A DNA stretch of 64,000 bases from Chryseobacterium rhizosphaerae (GTDB lineage: Bacteria > Bacteroidota > Bacteroidia > Flavobacteriales > Weeksellaceae), in assembly GCF_003385455.1 (NCBI RefSeq), contig NZ_QNUF01000016.1:44443-108442 (forward strand). Reading direction: 5' to 3'. The translations under genes and the position numbers were made by a program. Below the pieces are notes generated by a model that did no database searches, had not been told where the DNA came from, and saw only the letters and a list, made by a program, of their open reading frames with translations. This document shows positions 1 through 8,912 of this stretch, one piece after another (position 1 is the stretch's first letter; each line of letters starts with the position of its first letter).

Positions 1-1813
1 AGAGTACAAGGTATCCAAAAGCCTTAAGTTTACCTCACAGTTAGGTATGCAGTATGATACCAATAAAACGGAAAAATTTGCTGCTGAAAATACCTATTTT
101 ACCAGAAAGATGAGAGAGGGAACCCGTTATTATAAAGACGGAGCAGCCCGCTACTTCTTACCGGTAGGAGGAGTAAAACAAAATTGGGATAATGATTTCT
201 TTCAATACAACTGGAAAGTACAGGGGTTGTATAGTACAAGAATCAATTCGGTACATGAGATTGATTTAATGGCTGGAACTGAAATTCGTAAAACAGAGGA
301 TAATACCAGGGTTACCAGAGCTTTTGGTTTTAATAGCCTAACCAAAACAGGAACTCCGATTATATTTCCTAACTCTGACTTTGCTGGAGATAAAAAATAC
401 GAAACCTACCGTGAAATGCCTACGGTAGAGAATGCTTATGCTTCTATGTTTGCAACGGCTTCTTATACCTATGACCAGAAATATACGTTTTTCGGAAGTG
501 TGAGATATGATGGGACCAACCTTTTTGGAGTCAATAAAAAGTACAAATATCTGCCAATCTGGGCCGCTTCAGGTTCCTGGTTGGTTACCAAGGAAAACTT
601 TATGAAGAATGTACCTCTTATTTCTAATCTTAGATTAAGGGCTTCTTATGGTTTACAGGGAAATATTGACCGTAATACATCACCGTTTTTTATCGGAGAA
701 TATGGGGAAGCAACCATTCTTCCAGGAAAAAAAGAAGAAATTATTAATGTAATAACTTCTCCGAATGACAAGCTTCGTTGGGAAAAAACAACCAATGTGA
801 ACTTCGGAATTGATCTGGGATTGTTTAAAAACCGTATCAACCTTACTGCTGATGTATACAACAGAAAGGGAACAGATATGATCAGTATGAGAGAAACACC
901 GCTTGAAACAGGTTTCAATTATACGATGATGAACTGGGGAAGTTTAACCAACAAAGGCTTTGAGGTAGCCATTTCAACCAGAAATATCGAGAAAGAAAAT
1001 TTCAAATGGTCAACCACTATTAATTTTGCTCATAATAAGAGTAATGTTATTACTGAACAACCTCGTCAGAACTCAATGCTTCCTTCAAGAGAAGGCCTTC
1101 CTGTAAATGCTGTATTTGCCTTGAAAACGGCAGGGATGGATGAGAATGGAAATCCTATGTTCTGGAAAGGGAATGAAAAGATGAAAATTGAAGACTTCTT
1201 TAAACTGTATGATGTGTATGAAGAATTCCTTCCAGGTCAGCTGGTAGGGACAAAGCTTACCGCTGAAGAAATGAGAGGTCTGTTCACTTACATTGGAGAC
1301 AGAGACCCTAAATTTACCGGTGGTATTATAAACACCTTTAAAGTACATAATTTCGATCTTACTGTTTCAGCAGCTTTCAGCTTTAAACAGACTGTGATGA
1401 GGTCGCCTTCTTACAGAGGAATGGATCTGGACAGAGGAAGAAATTATACAAGGGATATTTATGAAGCAGGAGTTTCTCTTCCGGCGATAACAAGTCCTAA
1501 TATGGAAAATAATCCGGGATGGATGGGTAACAAATGGCTTACCGATAGCCCTAATAATGCATATGGGCTGCTTGATATATGGGCGAAAGAGATCAGTTAC
1601 CTGAGAATCAGTAGTATCCGTTTAGGATATACACTTCCTAAAGAATTTACGAGTCCTATGGGAATCAGCAGTCTGAGATTGAGTGTGGAAGGTCGTAACC
1701 TTTTTGTATTCAGTAACGGATATAAAGGATATTTTGATCCGGAGACTTATGGTAATATTTATGCACAACCTATTGCCAAATCAGTTACAATTGGCTTTAA
1801 TGTTTCTTTTTAA
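1..1813 (+). CDS. SusC/RagA-type TonB-dependent outer-membrane transporter, C-terminal part
   Basis: This is the C-terminal part of a SusC-like TonB-linked outer-membrane barrel, which imports glycans, peptides or other large nutrients with a SusD partner. The reading frame is open from base 2, so the gene begins upstream and the plug domain and signal peptide are missing; the first ATG at 47 is internal. Visible family signs are alternating aromatic beta-strand segments, a GTDMISMRETPLETGFNYTM-like segment, a late LSVEGRNLFVFS strand and the typical ending IAKSVTIGFNVSF with terminal Phe. SusD starts 12 bases downstream, so the two are co-transcribed. The substrate cannot be told because no glycan enzyme or peptidase lies beside the pair. 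Confidence 0.93.
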   Translation, partial: EYKVSKSLKFTSQLGMQYDTNKTEKFAAENTYFTRKMREGTRYYKDGAARYFLPVGGVKQNWDNDFFQYNWKVQGLYSTRINSVHEIDLMAGTEIRKTEDNTRVTRAFGFNSLTKTGTPIIFPNSDFAGDKKYETYREMPTVENAYASMFATASYTYDQKYTFFGSVRYDGTNLFGVNKKYKYLPIWAASGSWLVTKENFMKNVPLISNLRLRASYGLQGNIDRNTSPFFIGEYGEATILPGKKEEIINVITSPNDKLRWEKTTNVNFGIDLGLFKNRINLTADVYNRKGTDMISMRETPLETGFNYTMMNWGSLTNKGFEVAISTRNIEKENFKWSTTINFAHNKSNVITEQPRQNSMLPSREGLPVNAVFALKTAGMDENGNPMFWKGNEKMKIEDFFKLYDVYEEFLPGQLVGTKLTAEEMRGLFTYIGDRDPKFTGGIINTFKVHNFDLTVSAAFSFKQTVMRSPSYRGMDLDRGRNYTRDIYEAGVSLPAITSPNMENNPGWMGNKWLTDSPNNAYGLLDIWAKEISYLRISSIRLGYTLPKEFTSPMGISSLRLSVEGRNLFVFSNGYKGYFDPETYGNIYAQPIAKSVTIGFNVSF

Positions 1814-1825
1814 AACTTGAAAAAA

Positions 1826-3145
1826 ATGAGAAAAATAACTACATTCATTGCTCTTGCAGTCATTAGCTTTACAAGTATAGGATGTGACCGGTTTCTGGAC
1901 ATCCAGCCTGAAGGGAAAGTAATCCCGGTTAGTGTTGAAGATTATAGAAAAATACTTACATCAGCATATTCCAAATATCCTATTCATAAATCCCTTTCTG
2001 CACTTCGTACAGATGAGATGGTGATCGATGAAGATACCAGTGATTTTCCTTACTACCGTGAACTTTCAATGTGGAAGGATAGCAATTATGATGCTGAAAC
2101 AAAAGAATTTCAGTGGGCTGATTTTTATACGGTAATCTTCTACCTGAACCAGGCTATCAACGAGGGAAGTAAGACCATGAAAGACTCTCCCGAAAAAAAT
2201 CAGATTTTGGCGGAAGCTTACGCGTTGCGTGCTTATTCCTATTTTGATTTGATTAATTTATATGCAAAACCTTATAATGGTGTTACAGCCTCTGCAGACA
2301 GGGGAGTTCCCATTAGCCTTATAGCTGATATGGAAGCTGTGTTAAAGCCTTCTTCAGTACAGGAGGTCTACAACCAGATCCATGAAGATATGGAAAAGGC
2401 GAAAGGACTTATGGTAGAACAGAAGCAGGCTGCCGGTGCTAACTATAAATTTTCCAAAAATGCATTGATGGCTTTCAGTGCAAGAGTTGCTCTTTATCAG
2501 GGAGACTGGAATAAGGCGCTGCATGAGGCCCAAGAGCTATTGACTGTAAAAGGGGAATTAAGTAATTTAAATACCAGCAATACCGCCCCTAACCATTATG
2601 CTTCAGTGGAATCTATTTTAGCATTAGATAATCCGTTGAATACCAATGTGCAAAATGTAATTTTTGCGTCTCCGGAATTGATTGCACAATATAATACCGC
2701 TACAGACAAAAGATTTGGAATCTATTTTGAGAAAAGTAAGAACAAATATAAAGTGATCAAAGGAGGTAGTAATGATTTCAGAGTGTCTTTCAGAACAGCT
2801 GAATTATACTTTATAAAATCTGAAGCATTATTGAAACTAAACAGGCTTGATGAAGCTAAAGAAGCACTGCTTCCGGTTTTAAAAAACAGATATACAACAG
2901 ACGGATACACTTCCGTTCAGAATCAACTCAACGGGATGAATACAACAGACTTTATGAGTTTTATTCTGGATGAAAGATTCAGAGAATTTGCCCTTGAAGG
3001 TCACAGATGGTTTGATTTGAGAAGAGCAAATCAGAAAAAAATAACGCATACCGTACTAGGTAAAGAATATATTCTTCAACAAAACGATCCGAGATATACC
3101 ATAGAATATCCGATGAGTGCGAAGAAGAATAATCCGAATTTATAA
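1826..3145 (+). CDS. SusD/RagB-like nutrient-binding outer-membrane lipoprotein
   Basis: This is the surface lipoprotein that caps the SusC barrel and captures substrate. The ATG at 1826 is preferred over an in-frame TTG at 1817. It gives a short lipoprotein signal (MRKITTFIALAVISFTSIGC) with the lipidated Cys at residue 20. The mature protein has SusD-style helical repeats (AEAYALRAYSYFDLINLYA, ALMAFSARVALYQGDWNKAL) and the closing FREFALEGHRWFDLRR motif typical of RagB/SusD. At 439 residues it is slightly short for the family (about 450-600). A strong terminator follows, so the operon ends here. Confidence 0.93.
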   Translation: MRKITTFIALAVISFTSIGCDRFLDIQPEGKVIPVSVEDYRKILTSAYSKYPIHKSLSALRTDEMVIDEDTSDFPYYRELSMWKDSNYDAETKEFQWADFYTVIFYLNQAINEGSKTMKDSPEKNQILAEAYALRAYSYFDLINLYAKPYNGVTASADRGVPISLIADMEAVLKPSSVQEVYNQIHEDMEKAKGLMVEQKQAAGANYKFSKNALMAFSARVALYQGDWNKALHEAQELLTVKGELSNLNTSNTAPNHYASVESILALDNPLNTNVQNVIFASPELIAQYNTATDKRFGIYFEKSKNKYKVIKGGSNDFRVSFRTAELYFIKSEALLKLNRLDEAKEALLPVLKNRYTTDGYTSVQNQLNGMNTTDFMSFILDERFREFALEGHRWFDLRRANQKKITHTVLGKEYILQQNDPRYTIEYPMSAKKNNPNL

Positions 3146-3167
3146 CACTTCATATTAACACCCTTTG

Positions 3168-3203
3168 AAACCGCTTGAACTTGATTGTTTAAGCGGTTTT
3201 TTT
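3168..3203 (+). terminator. Rho-independent terminator after susD
   Basis: A 13-bp stem with one G-U pair (3168-3180 with 3187-3199) and a 6-base loop is followed by a run of seven T (3197-3203). It closes the SusC/SusD operon and overlaps the promoter of the next gene. Confidence 0.85.
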
Positions 3204-3212
3204 GTACTTTTG
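3181..3212 (+). promoter_or_regulatory. Bacteroidota promoter of the LytTR regulator gene
   Basis: TACTTTTG at 3205-3212 matches the TAnnTTTG -7 box. TTG triplets at 3181-3183 and 3185-3187 fit the -33 element (gaps of 21 and 17). The start codon at 3221 is only 8 bases past the -7 box, so the mRNA may have almost no leader. Confidence 0.6.
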
Positions 3213-3220
3213 CCAATAGT

Positions 3221-3982
3221 ATGAAAATTGCCATTATAGAAGATGAATTGCTGGCTGTTAATTATCTGAAAACCCTTTTGGATAATCAAAGCATAGTCCC
3301 TGTTACAGAGACTGTTATTCTTCGTTCCAAAAAGCAGGCAATAGATTTTTTCAAAAAAGATTCCGCAGATCTTATCTTTATGGATATTCATCTTGGCGAT
3401 GGAATGAGCCTGGAGATCTTTGAGCAGGTAGAACTGTTTACTCCTATTATTTTTATCACGGCATTTGATGAGTATGCGATGCGGGTTTTCAGACATTTTA
3501 CCATCGACTATCTCCTGAAACCTTTTGAAGAAGAAGACTTACACAAAGCATTACAGAAATTTATCTCCATCAGGAACAATTTTGATCCGGAATCGACCTT
3601 AAAATCCATTTCTACCTTACATCAGGGAGGTTCTGAAATGATGAAACGTTTTATGGTAAGAGAAGGAAATAAACTTAAATCCATAGACGAGCATCATACA
3701 GCCTATTTCTTTGCATCGGGTAAATATCTTTTCTTAACGACAAAGGATCACCAGACCTATATTTATGATGATACCATTAAGGATATTATTCAAAAATTAA
3801 ATCCCAATGTTTTCTTTAAAGTGAACCGCAAGTTTATCATTAATAAAGCGGCAGTCACTGAAATTATTAAACATTCAAGCCAGAAAGTAGAATTGAAGCT
3901 TTCCCCCGAACCTGAAGTGAATACTGAGGTTTTTATCAGCAAAATACAGATCGCTGAATGTTTAAACTGGCTGAACAGCTGA
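3221..3982 (+). CDS. LytTR-family response regulator
   Basis: This two-domain response regulator has an N-terminal receiver domain (residues 1 to about 120) and a C-terminal LytTR DNA-binding domain (about 150-250). The receiver has the acidic pair at E7/D8, phospho-acceptor D55 in LIFMDIHLGDG, the switch Thr in FITAFD and the Lys in LLKPF. The LytTR part shows FFASGKYLFLTT and the NVFFKVNRKFIINK segment typical of the domain. The ATG at 3221 is chosen because it starts directly with the receiver; an earlier TTG at 3185 lies inside the terminator. LytTR regulators usually pair with a LytS-like histidine kinase, but none is adjacent, so it is an orphan here. Its targets are unknown. Confidence 0.92.
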   Translation: MKIAIIEDELLAVNYLKTLLDNQSIVPVTETVILRSKKQAIDFFKKDSADLIFMDIHLGDGMSLEIFEQVELFTPIIFITAFDEYAMRVFRHFTIDYLLKPFEEEDLHKALQKFISIRNNFDPESTLKSISTLHQGGSEMMKRFMVREGNKLKSIDEHHTAYFFASGKYLFLTTKDHQTYIYDDTIKDIIQKLNPNVFFKVNRKFIINKAAVTEIIKHSSQKVELKLSPEPEVNTEVFISKIQIAECLNWLNS

Positions 3983-4085
3983 TATACTTTGTAAAATATC
4001 CGCATCTATCTTAGAGCCTTTCCAGAATAAGGTGTCTTATTTTTTTGTATTTTCCATCCTTCAATTAATGATTAACCATTGAATC

Positions 4086-5543
4086 ATGAAAATATATCTA
4101 TTAGCTGCTTTATTATTTTCTTCTTTAGTATGGTCTCAAAAGATACAGCTGAAGAAAGACAGGATCCTGGTCAATGAAAAAGAAGCCGGAATTCTAAAAT
4201 CTCCTTACCGGGATCACTTTGAGTTTTATACCTTAGCCAACGAAAAAATTTTTGATGCCGATCTCAAAGGGGTTACCCTGGCAAAGGACCAGTTTCTGTA
4301 TTACCTGGATATGAAATCGGCAGATGGAAAGACCACTCAGATTCCATATGAAGTATTAATCACCTCTTTTAAACCGGACAGAATTGTTGCCCATCAATTA
4401 GCTGTAAAATACCATCTCTTCGGTGAAAATGGTTTTGATAAAAATGAGGTGGAGAAATTCTTTGCAACACCGAGAGAAAATTTAGCGGATAAATACCTTA
4501 CCGCAAAAACCAACAGCATTGCAGAAGATAATGAAAGAAAGAGCAGACTTGATAATATCAGAAGTCTTTATAACCCAAGATTGGGATCAAAAGGTGAAAT
4601 TCTGATCAATAACGGAAATTATCCTGCTAAAATAATCGGCTATGCCAAAGGGTACAGCTGCGCTGGATTTAATACGGCAGGCTCATGTCTGGAAGTAAGT
4701 GATCTGGATGGTATTAAGGTAGCTTCAATGTACCAGACACAGGGGATCAAAACATATGCAGTAAGAACTTTTGATCATAATGAGTTTACTTTTACTGCGA
4801 CAAGACCGTACGCCCAGTCGGATTATGCTTTTGTCAACGAGTTTATAGCCAACCTTTTTATCCAGGGTTATACACTGGAACATCAGGCGTATTATAAAAA
4901 TCAGGAGCTTCAGCATGCAAAAGTGACAGATGCCGTCAACCGCAGTATCAATTTATATGATGTTCCGGGGTATCTGGTAGAAAAATCAGGGAAGAAGACG
5001 GAAGGAACGATCTCTATCTGGTTTGAAATGCTGGATACTGAAAGAACCGGTCAAAAGCTTCCTGAAGGAGGGGCTGACTTTTTTGGGCAGCGGGTTACTT
5101 TAAAGAAACAACTGCCGGGAATAAGAAGTATGGCCACCAAAATTTATGATGCAGACTCCGGTGTATATTTTTGTGTGGCTGCCAATGGAAACGAAGAATG
5201 CTATTACGGATTGGATGTAAAAGGGGAGTTCATGAAGAAAATGCAGAACTATGGAAGCCTGTACGGTAACAATTCCTATTTCTACAGGCTGATAGCGAAG
5301 GAAAATAAAATCATGCTGCTCCGGGATCCTGTTGAGCTGCAAAAATATGTCATCAAAACAGACCTTCAGCCCAAAGGGCAGATGCTTGATAACAGATCAA
5401 ACGATAAACTTTCAGAAAAGCTGGCTGATTATCTCAAAGATTGTAAAACAGTTTCTGATCAGTTGAAAAAAGAAAGCTTTGATCTTAAAAACGAAGAAAA
5501 CCTGATGCAGATTATTTCTGACTACAGTAAATGTAAGAAGTAG
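4086..5543 (+). CDS. Secreted protein of unknown function
   Basis: I do not recognise this 485-residue protein. It begins with a clear Sec signal peptide (MKIYLLAALLFSSLVWS, cleavage before QK) and has no lipobox and no evident type IX C-terminal domain. The mature part is mixed alpha/beta with Cys pairs (YSCAGFNTAGSCLEV, FCVAANGNEECYYG) that suggest disulfides in the periplasm or outside. The C-terminus is helical and charged and contains two Cys (LKDCKTVSDQ, DYSKCKK). It is a single gene with its own terminator. Confidence 0.75.
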   Translation: MKIYLLAALLFSSLVWSQKIQLKKDRILVNEKEAGILKSPYRDHFEFYTLANEKIFDADLKGVTLAKDQFLYYLDMKSADGKTTQIPYEVLITSFKPDRIVAHQLAVKYHLFGENGFDKNEVEKFFATPRENLADKYLTAKTNSIAEDNERKSRLDNIRSLYNPRLGSKGEILINNGNYPAKIIGYAKGYSCAGFNTAGSCLEVSDLDGIKVASMYQTQGIKTYAVRTFDHNEFTFTATRPYAQSDYAFVNEFIANLFIQGYTLEHQAYYKNQELQHAKVTDAVNRSINLYDVPGYLVEKSGKKTEGTISIWFEMLDTERTGQKLPEGGADFFGQRVTLKKQLPGIRSMATKIYDADSGVYFCVAANGNEECYYGLDVKGEFMKKMQNYGSLYGNNSYFYRLIAKENKIMLLRDPVELQKYVIKTDLQPKGQMLDNRSNDKLSEKLADYLKDCKTVSDQLKKESFDLKNEENLMQIISDYSKCKK

Positions 5544-5565
5544 ATCGCAGATCAATACACAACCC

Positions 5566-5605
5566 GTAATCCGGCAATAGAGCTCTCATTCTATTGCCGG
5601 ATTAT
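5566..5605 (+). terminator. Rho-independent terminator after the secreted-protein gene
   Basis: A stem of at least 13 bp (5568-5580 with 5591-5603) and a 10-base loop is followed by an AT-rich tail. It separates the secreted-protein gene from the cluster that follows. Confidence 0.75.
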
Positions 5606-5658
5606 TATTTATAGGGGAAATTATAAGATTTTAATTTTCTTTCAGAAAAAATTTAATG

Positions 5659-5692
5659 CGTCAAGTTTTGACGTTGAGGGCCTATACTTTTG
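5659..5692 (+). promoter_or_regulatory. Palindrome-promoter module, copy 1
   Basis: The palindrome CGTCAAGTTTTGACG (5659-5673; arms CGTCAA/TTGACG) is followed after 11 bases by TACTTTTG (5685-5692), a match to the TAnnTTTG -7 box. The palindrome occupies the -33 region, where a regulator would activate or block transcription. The same arrangement with identical spacing recurs at 5823-5856. Confidence 0.6.
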
Positions 5693-5717
5693 TTTCAGAA
5701 ATAAACAACAAGCTATA

Positions 5718-5789
5718 ATGATGATACCACTTTTTATGAAAATGATATTCACATGTCCGAAAATCAAAGATCATAACGAAGGAGTGTAA
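5718..5789 (+). CDS. Possible 23-residue peptide ORF
   Basis: A short ORF, MMIPLFMKMIF...HNEGV, begins about 25 bases after the first palindrome-driven -7 box and ends before the second module. It could be a leader or regulatory peptide. It may equally be chance: it has no recognisable family and no clear ribosome-binding site. Confidence 0.2.
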   Translation: MMIPLFMKMIFTCPKIKDHNEGV

Positions 5790-5822
5790 AATTTTCACAT
5801 TTTTTTATTACAAAATATAACA

Positions 5823-5856
5823 CGTCAAGTTTTGACGTCAGCCTGAAATAGCTTTG
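5823..5856 (+). promoter_or_regulatory. Palindrome-promoter module, copy 2
   Basis: The same 15-base palindrome (5823-5837) is followed after 11 bases by TAGCTTTG (5849-5856), a perfect TAnnTTTG box. The endolysin start codon is at 5897, so this is most likely its promoter and operator, and perhaps the entry point of the whole downstream cluster. Confidence 0.65.
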
Positions 5857-5896
5857 CTTAAGAATCAAACACCAAATCACAAAATAGTAATCATCC

Positions 5897-6403
5897 ATGG
5901 ATAAACCAAGTGAAAACAGAATAAAAAATCTCCATCCATTGGTAAGGCAAGAAGTCACACAAATTGTAAAAGAATGTGATGAAGCCCTTACCGGGAGAGC
6001 AAGAGTGAGGATTACCCAGGGGTTAAGATCCTTTAAAGACCAAGATGCATTATATGCGCAGGGAAGAACAAAAGCCGGAAAAAAAGTCACCAATGCCAAA
6101 GCCGGACAAAGTATTCACAATTACGGATTAGCGGTAGATATCTGCCTGATTATCGACGGAAAAGTAGCAAGCTGGGACACTGCGAAAGACTGGGATAATG
6201 ATGGCGTAGCCGACTGGTACGAATGTGTAAAGATCTTTGCAAGACACGGCTGGGACTGGGGCGGAAACTGGAAAACCTTTAAAGACCTGCCACATTTTGA
6301 ACGAAGCTCCATCTGGAAAGGGGAGCGAAAGATCAAAGCATCCTGGAGAAACTTACAAAATTTACCAAAAGATAAAGACGGATATGTAATTTTCACCAAA
6401 TAA
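5897..6403 (+). CDS. M15 family peptidase, phage-type endolysin (L-alanyl-D-glutamate peptidase-like)
   Basis: This 168-residue zinc peptidase is of the kind phages use to cut peptide cross-links of peptidoglycan. It shows GLRSFKDQDALYAQGR, the metal motif SIHNYGLAVD (H74, D81) and WGGNWKTFKDLPHFE (H133), the same order and spacing as T5-type endolysins. There is no signal peptide, so it is cytoplasmic unless released by a holin or lysis. No holin is seen nearby. It sits directly behind the second palindrome module and ahead of the giant-protein cluster on the same strand. That context suggests a role in release of what the cluster makes; this is inference. Confidence 0.88.
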   Translation: MDKPSENRIKNLHPLVRQEVTQIVKECDEALTGRARVRITQGLRSFKDQDALYAQGRTKAGKKVTNAKAGQSIHNYGLAVDICLIIDGKVASWDTAKDWDNDGVADWYECVKIFARHGWDWGGNWKTFKDLPHFERSSIWKGERKIKASWRNLQNLPKDKDGYVIFTK

Positions 6404-6734
6404 TCCCGGGATTATTTCACAGTGAAAATCAATAATGCAATCAACCGGAATGATTGTACAGGAAGGGGTTTGTCTTTACCGGAAAAAAAATAGACCTCTT
6501 CTTATTGAACAGTAGGTAAAATCTGAAAAAATTCTGAATAATAAAATTATTGAAGCAGCTAAGATACATGAAGAAAAATCATATTGCCTTTTTAAGGAAA
6601 CACTACTTAAAAAGCAACCAGGCTTAGTATTCTTAAAGCCCTAATTGACCTTAATCATTCAGAATGCTTTTCAGTTTTTAGGAGACTGATCATTACCACC
6701 GTCTTATCTTTTATTAACACCAAAAATCACAAAA
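6404..6734 (+). other. Intergenic leader with a stem-loop
   Basis: This 331-base gap lies between the endolysin gene and the 725-residue protein gene. It contains a perfect 9-bp inverted repeat CTTTTTAAG/CTTAAAAAG (6588-6596 and 6606-6614, 9-base loop) and an 11-base palindrome CATTCAGAATG (6656-6666). Neither is followed by a T run, so they look like leader structures or operator sites rather than terminators. A 26-codon ORF at 6435 is not convincing. Confidence 0.4.
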
Positions 6735-8912
6735 ATGCCACAAAATATTCCATCGGGAAGCTTGTCAACAGCTCCCGACAGCAAAGGGCTTAACGTACGG
6801 CCAGATCTGTTGCCGGAGTCTTTCTTCTTTCTGGAGAAAGGAAAGATTTTCTCGCAAGACCCGGCCGGAAAATTTGGAGCTTACGGGACTGTATTCAGGA
6901 CCACCTCCAAAGTAAGCTTTACCGGCAAAGTATATACTATTTGCCAAGGGCAGGTATTTTTACAACCTTGTGGAGATGACTCCACTAAAGTAAATGCGAT
7001 CCTGAAGCCTTTTAGTCAGCCGATTAAAGGACTTGCGATCAAGTATATCGTGTACAGAGGCCTGAACAGGTTAGATTTCTTTCAAGGCGATCTGATCACA
7101 TCAGGAACACCAACAGGATTTATAGACATCATCAAAAAAGAGTTTACAGGTCTATATAGTATGTTGGGAATTACTGCACCTGCGTTTACCGCTCAGCATA
7201 TCGGGTTTCCGGCAGGAACTACTCAGTCAGTAGATGATCTTATTGATGATTATTTCCTTAAGATTTCTAAAGTTGAAGTCACGGGAAGTACTGCTACTGA
7301 ACAACCTAAAAAAGCTTTTGAACTGCCTATGATCCCAAGAGGAACCCATCTTGGAAATGTCACTGGAAGCATAGGAATTGATATTGTACTGAACGAAGGA
7401 GATTATACAGTAGCCAATGATCCGAACCCATTTCAGTTGAATCTGGCTTTTGCCCGAAGCGCTGACCACGTCTTAGATCAGGCTATTGGTAATACAGCTT
7501 TTAAAAAGAAACTGATCAGGGAAACAGCCACCCAGTTCCTTGATATTGCAGCCTTTTATGGCTTACACACGCAGGGAAAAGGAAAAATTCATATGAGTGA
7601 CAATTCTGTCCTGCAAACGGTAGAACAGATTGCCAGTCAGATTTCAGGCTTTAAAACAGCTGAGACCACCTATTTGTATATCCAGGGCAGCAGACAGAGA
7701 TCCTATAATTTCTATGGAAATCAGAACCTGGAAGGAAGTACCAACAATATTAAAATCGGACCAACGGCTAGCAACCTTTCCTTAGAGCAGTTTGAAGCAG
7801 GCTGGCCGGTAAAAGAGTTGGTTGCACAACCATCATTGGTAGTTCAGCTGACCACGGATAACAATGATGCCGCTGCCATGTACGTAAAACAAGGTGTTTT
7901 ACATGCAGATACAGCCAATGAAGATTATTTTATCAGAGGTAAAAACTTATTGCAGGAAGAAGGAAATGGAGTAGATACCAACTTTACGAAGCCTATTACT
8001 TTCAGTTTAAATAAAACAAGTGCCAATAAAACGGTTGCTTCGTTTGTACAGTTGATTTATGAAGGGAAAACAGTGAAAATTACTTCTGAAACGCCAGGTC
8101 CAAACCCTGGTGATCCTGCTATAATTACAAGTTATGATTTGAAAGACATTGATGACATCTTTGGATTGATTAATGTAACTCCTAAAGTTCAGTCTAAAGG
8201 AGGTAATGAGCTTGTCTATGTCATTGATCAGAATTTGTTGTTGATTGATTTTGAAAATAAAGCAGGAGGAAAAGATGTTGCAACAGTGACTACTAAAAAA
8301 GTAGAGGATCTGATCATGAAAAATGATACGGAAAGTTTGCCAAGAGTTACTTATGAGACGTTGTTGAATAATATCCGACAGAATACTACCAGTTACTATG
8401 AAAGTAGAATTGCTTATCAGGATAATTCTAATAGTGGCACTATTTCTTATAGTAATAAAAATAATAATTTTTATCAGCCTGAGAAACCTTATTATTTTAA
8501 AACTGAACAATATACCACTCCTGAAGGGAAATCTAATATGGGGTTATCATTAGGATTGGAGCAAGGTAAATTACCAAGTAAGAAACTGCTTGGAATTACT
8601 AATGACGAAAATAAGGAACTTATTAAGGCTGTTAATGAGAATCAATTAAACAACCCCAAATTTTATTTTAATAATGAACTTGGTGCTGAATCCAGTACTT
8701 ATCTATCATTAGAAGGAAAAGAATATAAAAAATACAATTTATTTATAATAGGAGAGGATCAAAATGGAAAGCTCAAAATTGTTTCTCCAACTACTAATGT
8801 TAATGTAACCACGATAGATCATATAGCTTTTACTTCCAGTGAGTACGCAAAGTGGGTTCCTTATCTAAATTCTATTGAAAACCAACCAGTTAATATTAAG
8901 ATATATGAGTGA
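6735..8912 (+). CDS. Cluster protein A, 725 residues, unknown function
   Basis: I cannot assign a family. There is no signal peptide; the N-terminus (MPQNIPSGSLSTAPDSKG) is polar. The first 110 residues form a compact beta-rich segment (TVFRTTSKVSFTGKVYTICQ, IKYIVYRGLNRLDFF). After that come long beta-rich stretches and a polar, Asn-rich C-terminal half. Base composition shifts from normal to strongly AT-rich around 8050-8400, so the C-terminal third resembles the AT-rich toxin gene that follows. Its end overlaps the start of that gene by eight bases (ATGAGTGA), suggesting translational coupling. A plausible role is carrier or partner of the toxin, with a conserved N-terminus and an exchangeable C-terminus; this is inference. 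Confidence 0.7.
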   Translation: MPQNIPSGSLSTAPDSKGLNVRPDLLPESFFFLEKGKIFSQDPAGKFGAYGTVFRTTSKVSFTGKVYTICQGQVFLQPCGDDSTKVNAILKPFSQPIKGLAIKYIVYRGLNRLDFFQGDLITSGTPTGFIDIIKKEFTGLYSMLGITAPAFTAQHIGFPAGTTQSVDDLIDDYFLKISKVEVTGSTATEQPKKAFELPMIPRGTHLGNVTGSIGIDIVLNEGDYTVANDPNPFQLNLAFARSADHVLDQAIGNTAFKKKLIRETATQFLDIAAFYGLHTQGKGKIHMSDNSVLQTVEQIASQISGFKTAETTYLYIQGSRQRSYNFYGNQNLEGSTNNIKIGPTASNLSLEQFEAGWPVKELVAQPSLVVQLTTDNNDAAAMYVKQGVLHADTANEDYFIRGKNLLQEEGNGVDTNFTKPITFSLNKTSANKTVASFVQLIYEGKTVKITSETPGPNPGDPAIITSYDLKDIDDIFGLINVTPKVQSKGGNELVYVIDQNLLLIDFENKAGGKDVATVTTKKVEDLIMKNDTESLPRVTYETLLNNIRQNTTSYYESRIAYQDNSNSGTISYSNKNNNFYQPEKPYYFKTEQYTTPEGKSNMGLSLGLEQGKLPSKKLLGITNDENKELIKAVNENQLNNPKFYFNNELGAESSTYLSLEGKEYKKYNLFIIGEDQNGKLKIVSPTTNVNVTTIDHIAFTSSEYAKWVPYLNSIENQPVNIKIYE

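Noticed and set aside
1..3145. A full polysaccharide utilisation locus
   Set aside because: Only the SusC/SusD pair is present; no glycoside hydrolase, lyase or sigma/anti-sigma pair is adjacent inside the window.
8007..8510. A 167-codon minus-strand ORF inside the 725-residue gene
   Set aside because: It is a shadow ORF in AT-rich coding sequence; its product is a low-complexity Ile/Phe/Ser string with no family features.
8875..8912. A frameshift joining the 725- and 1011-residue proteins
   Set aside because: The eight-base ATGAGTGA overlap is a normal coupled stop/start; both protein ends look natural.
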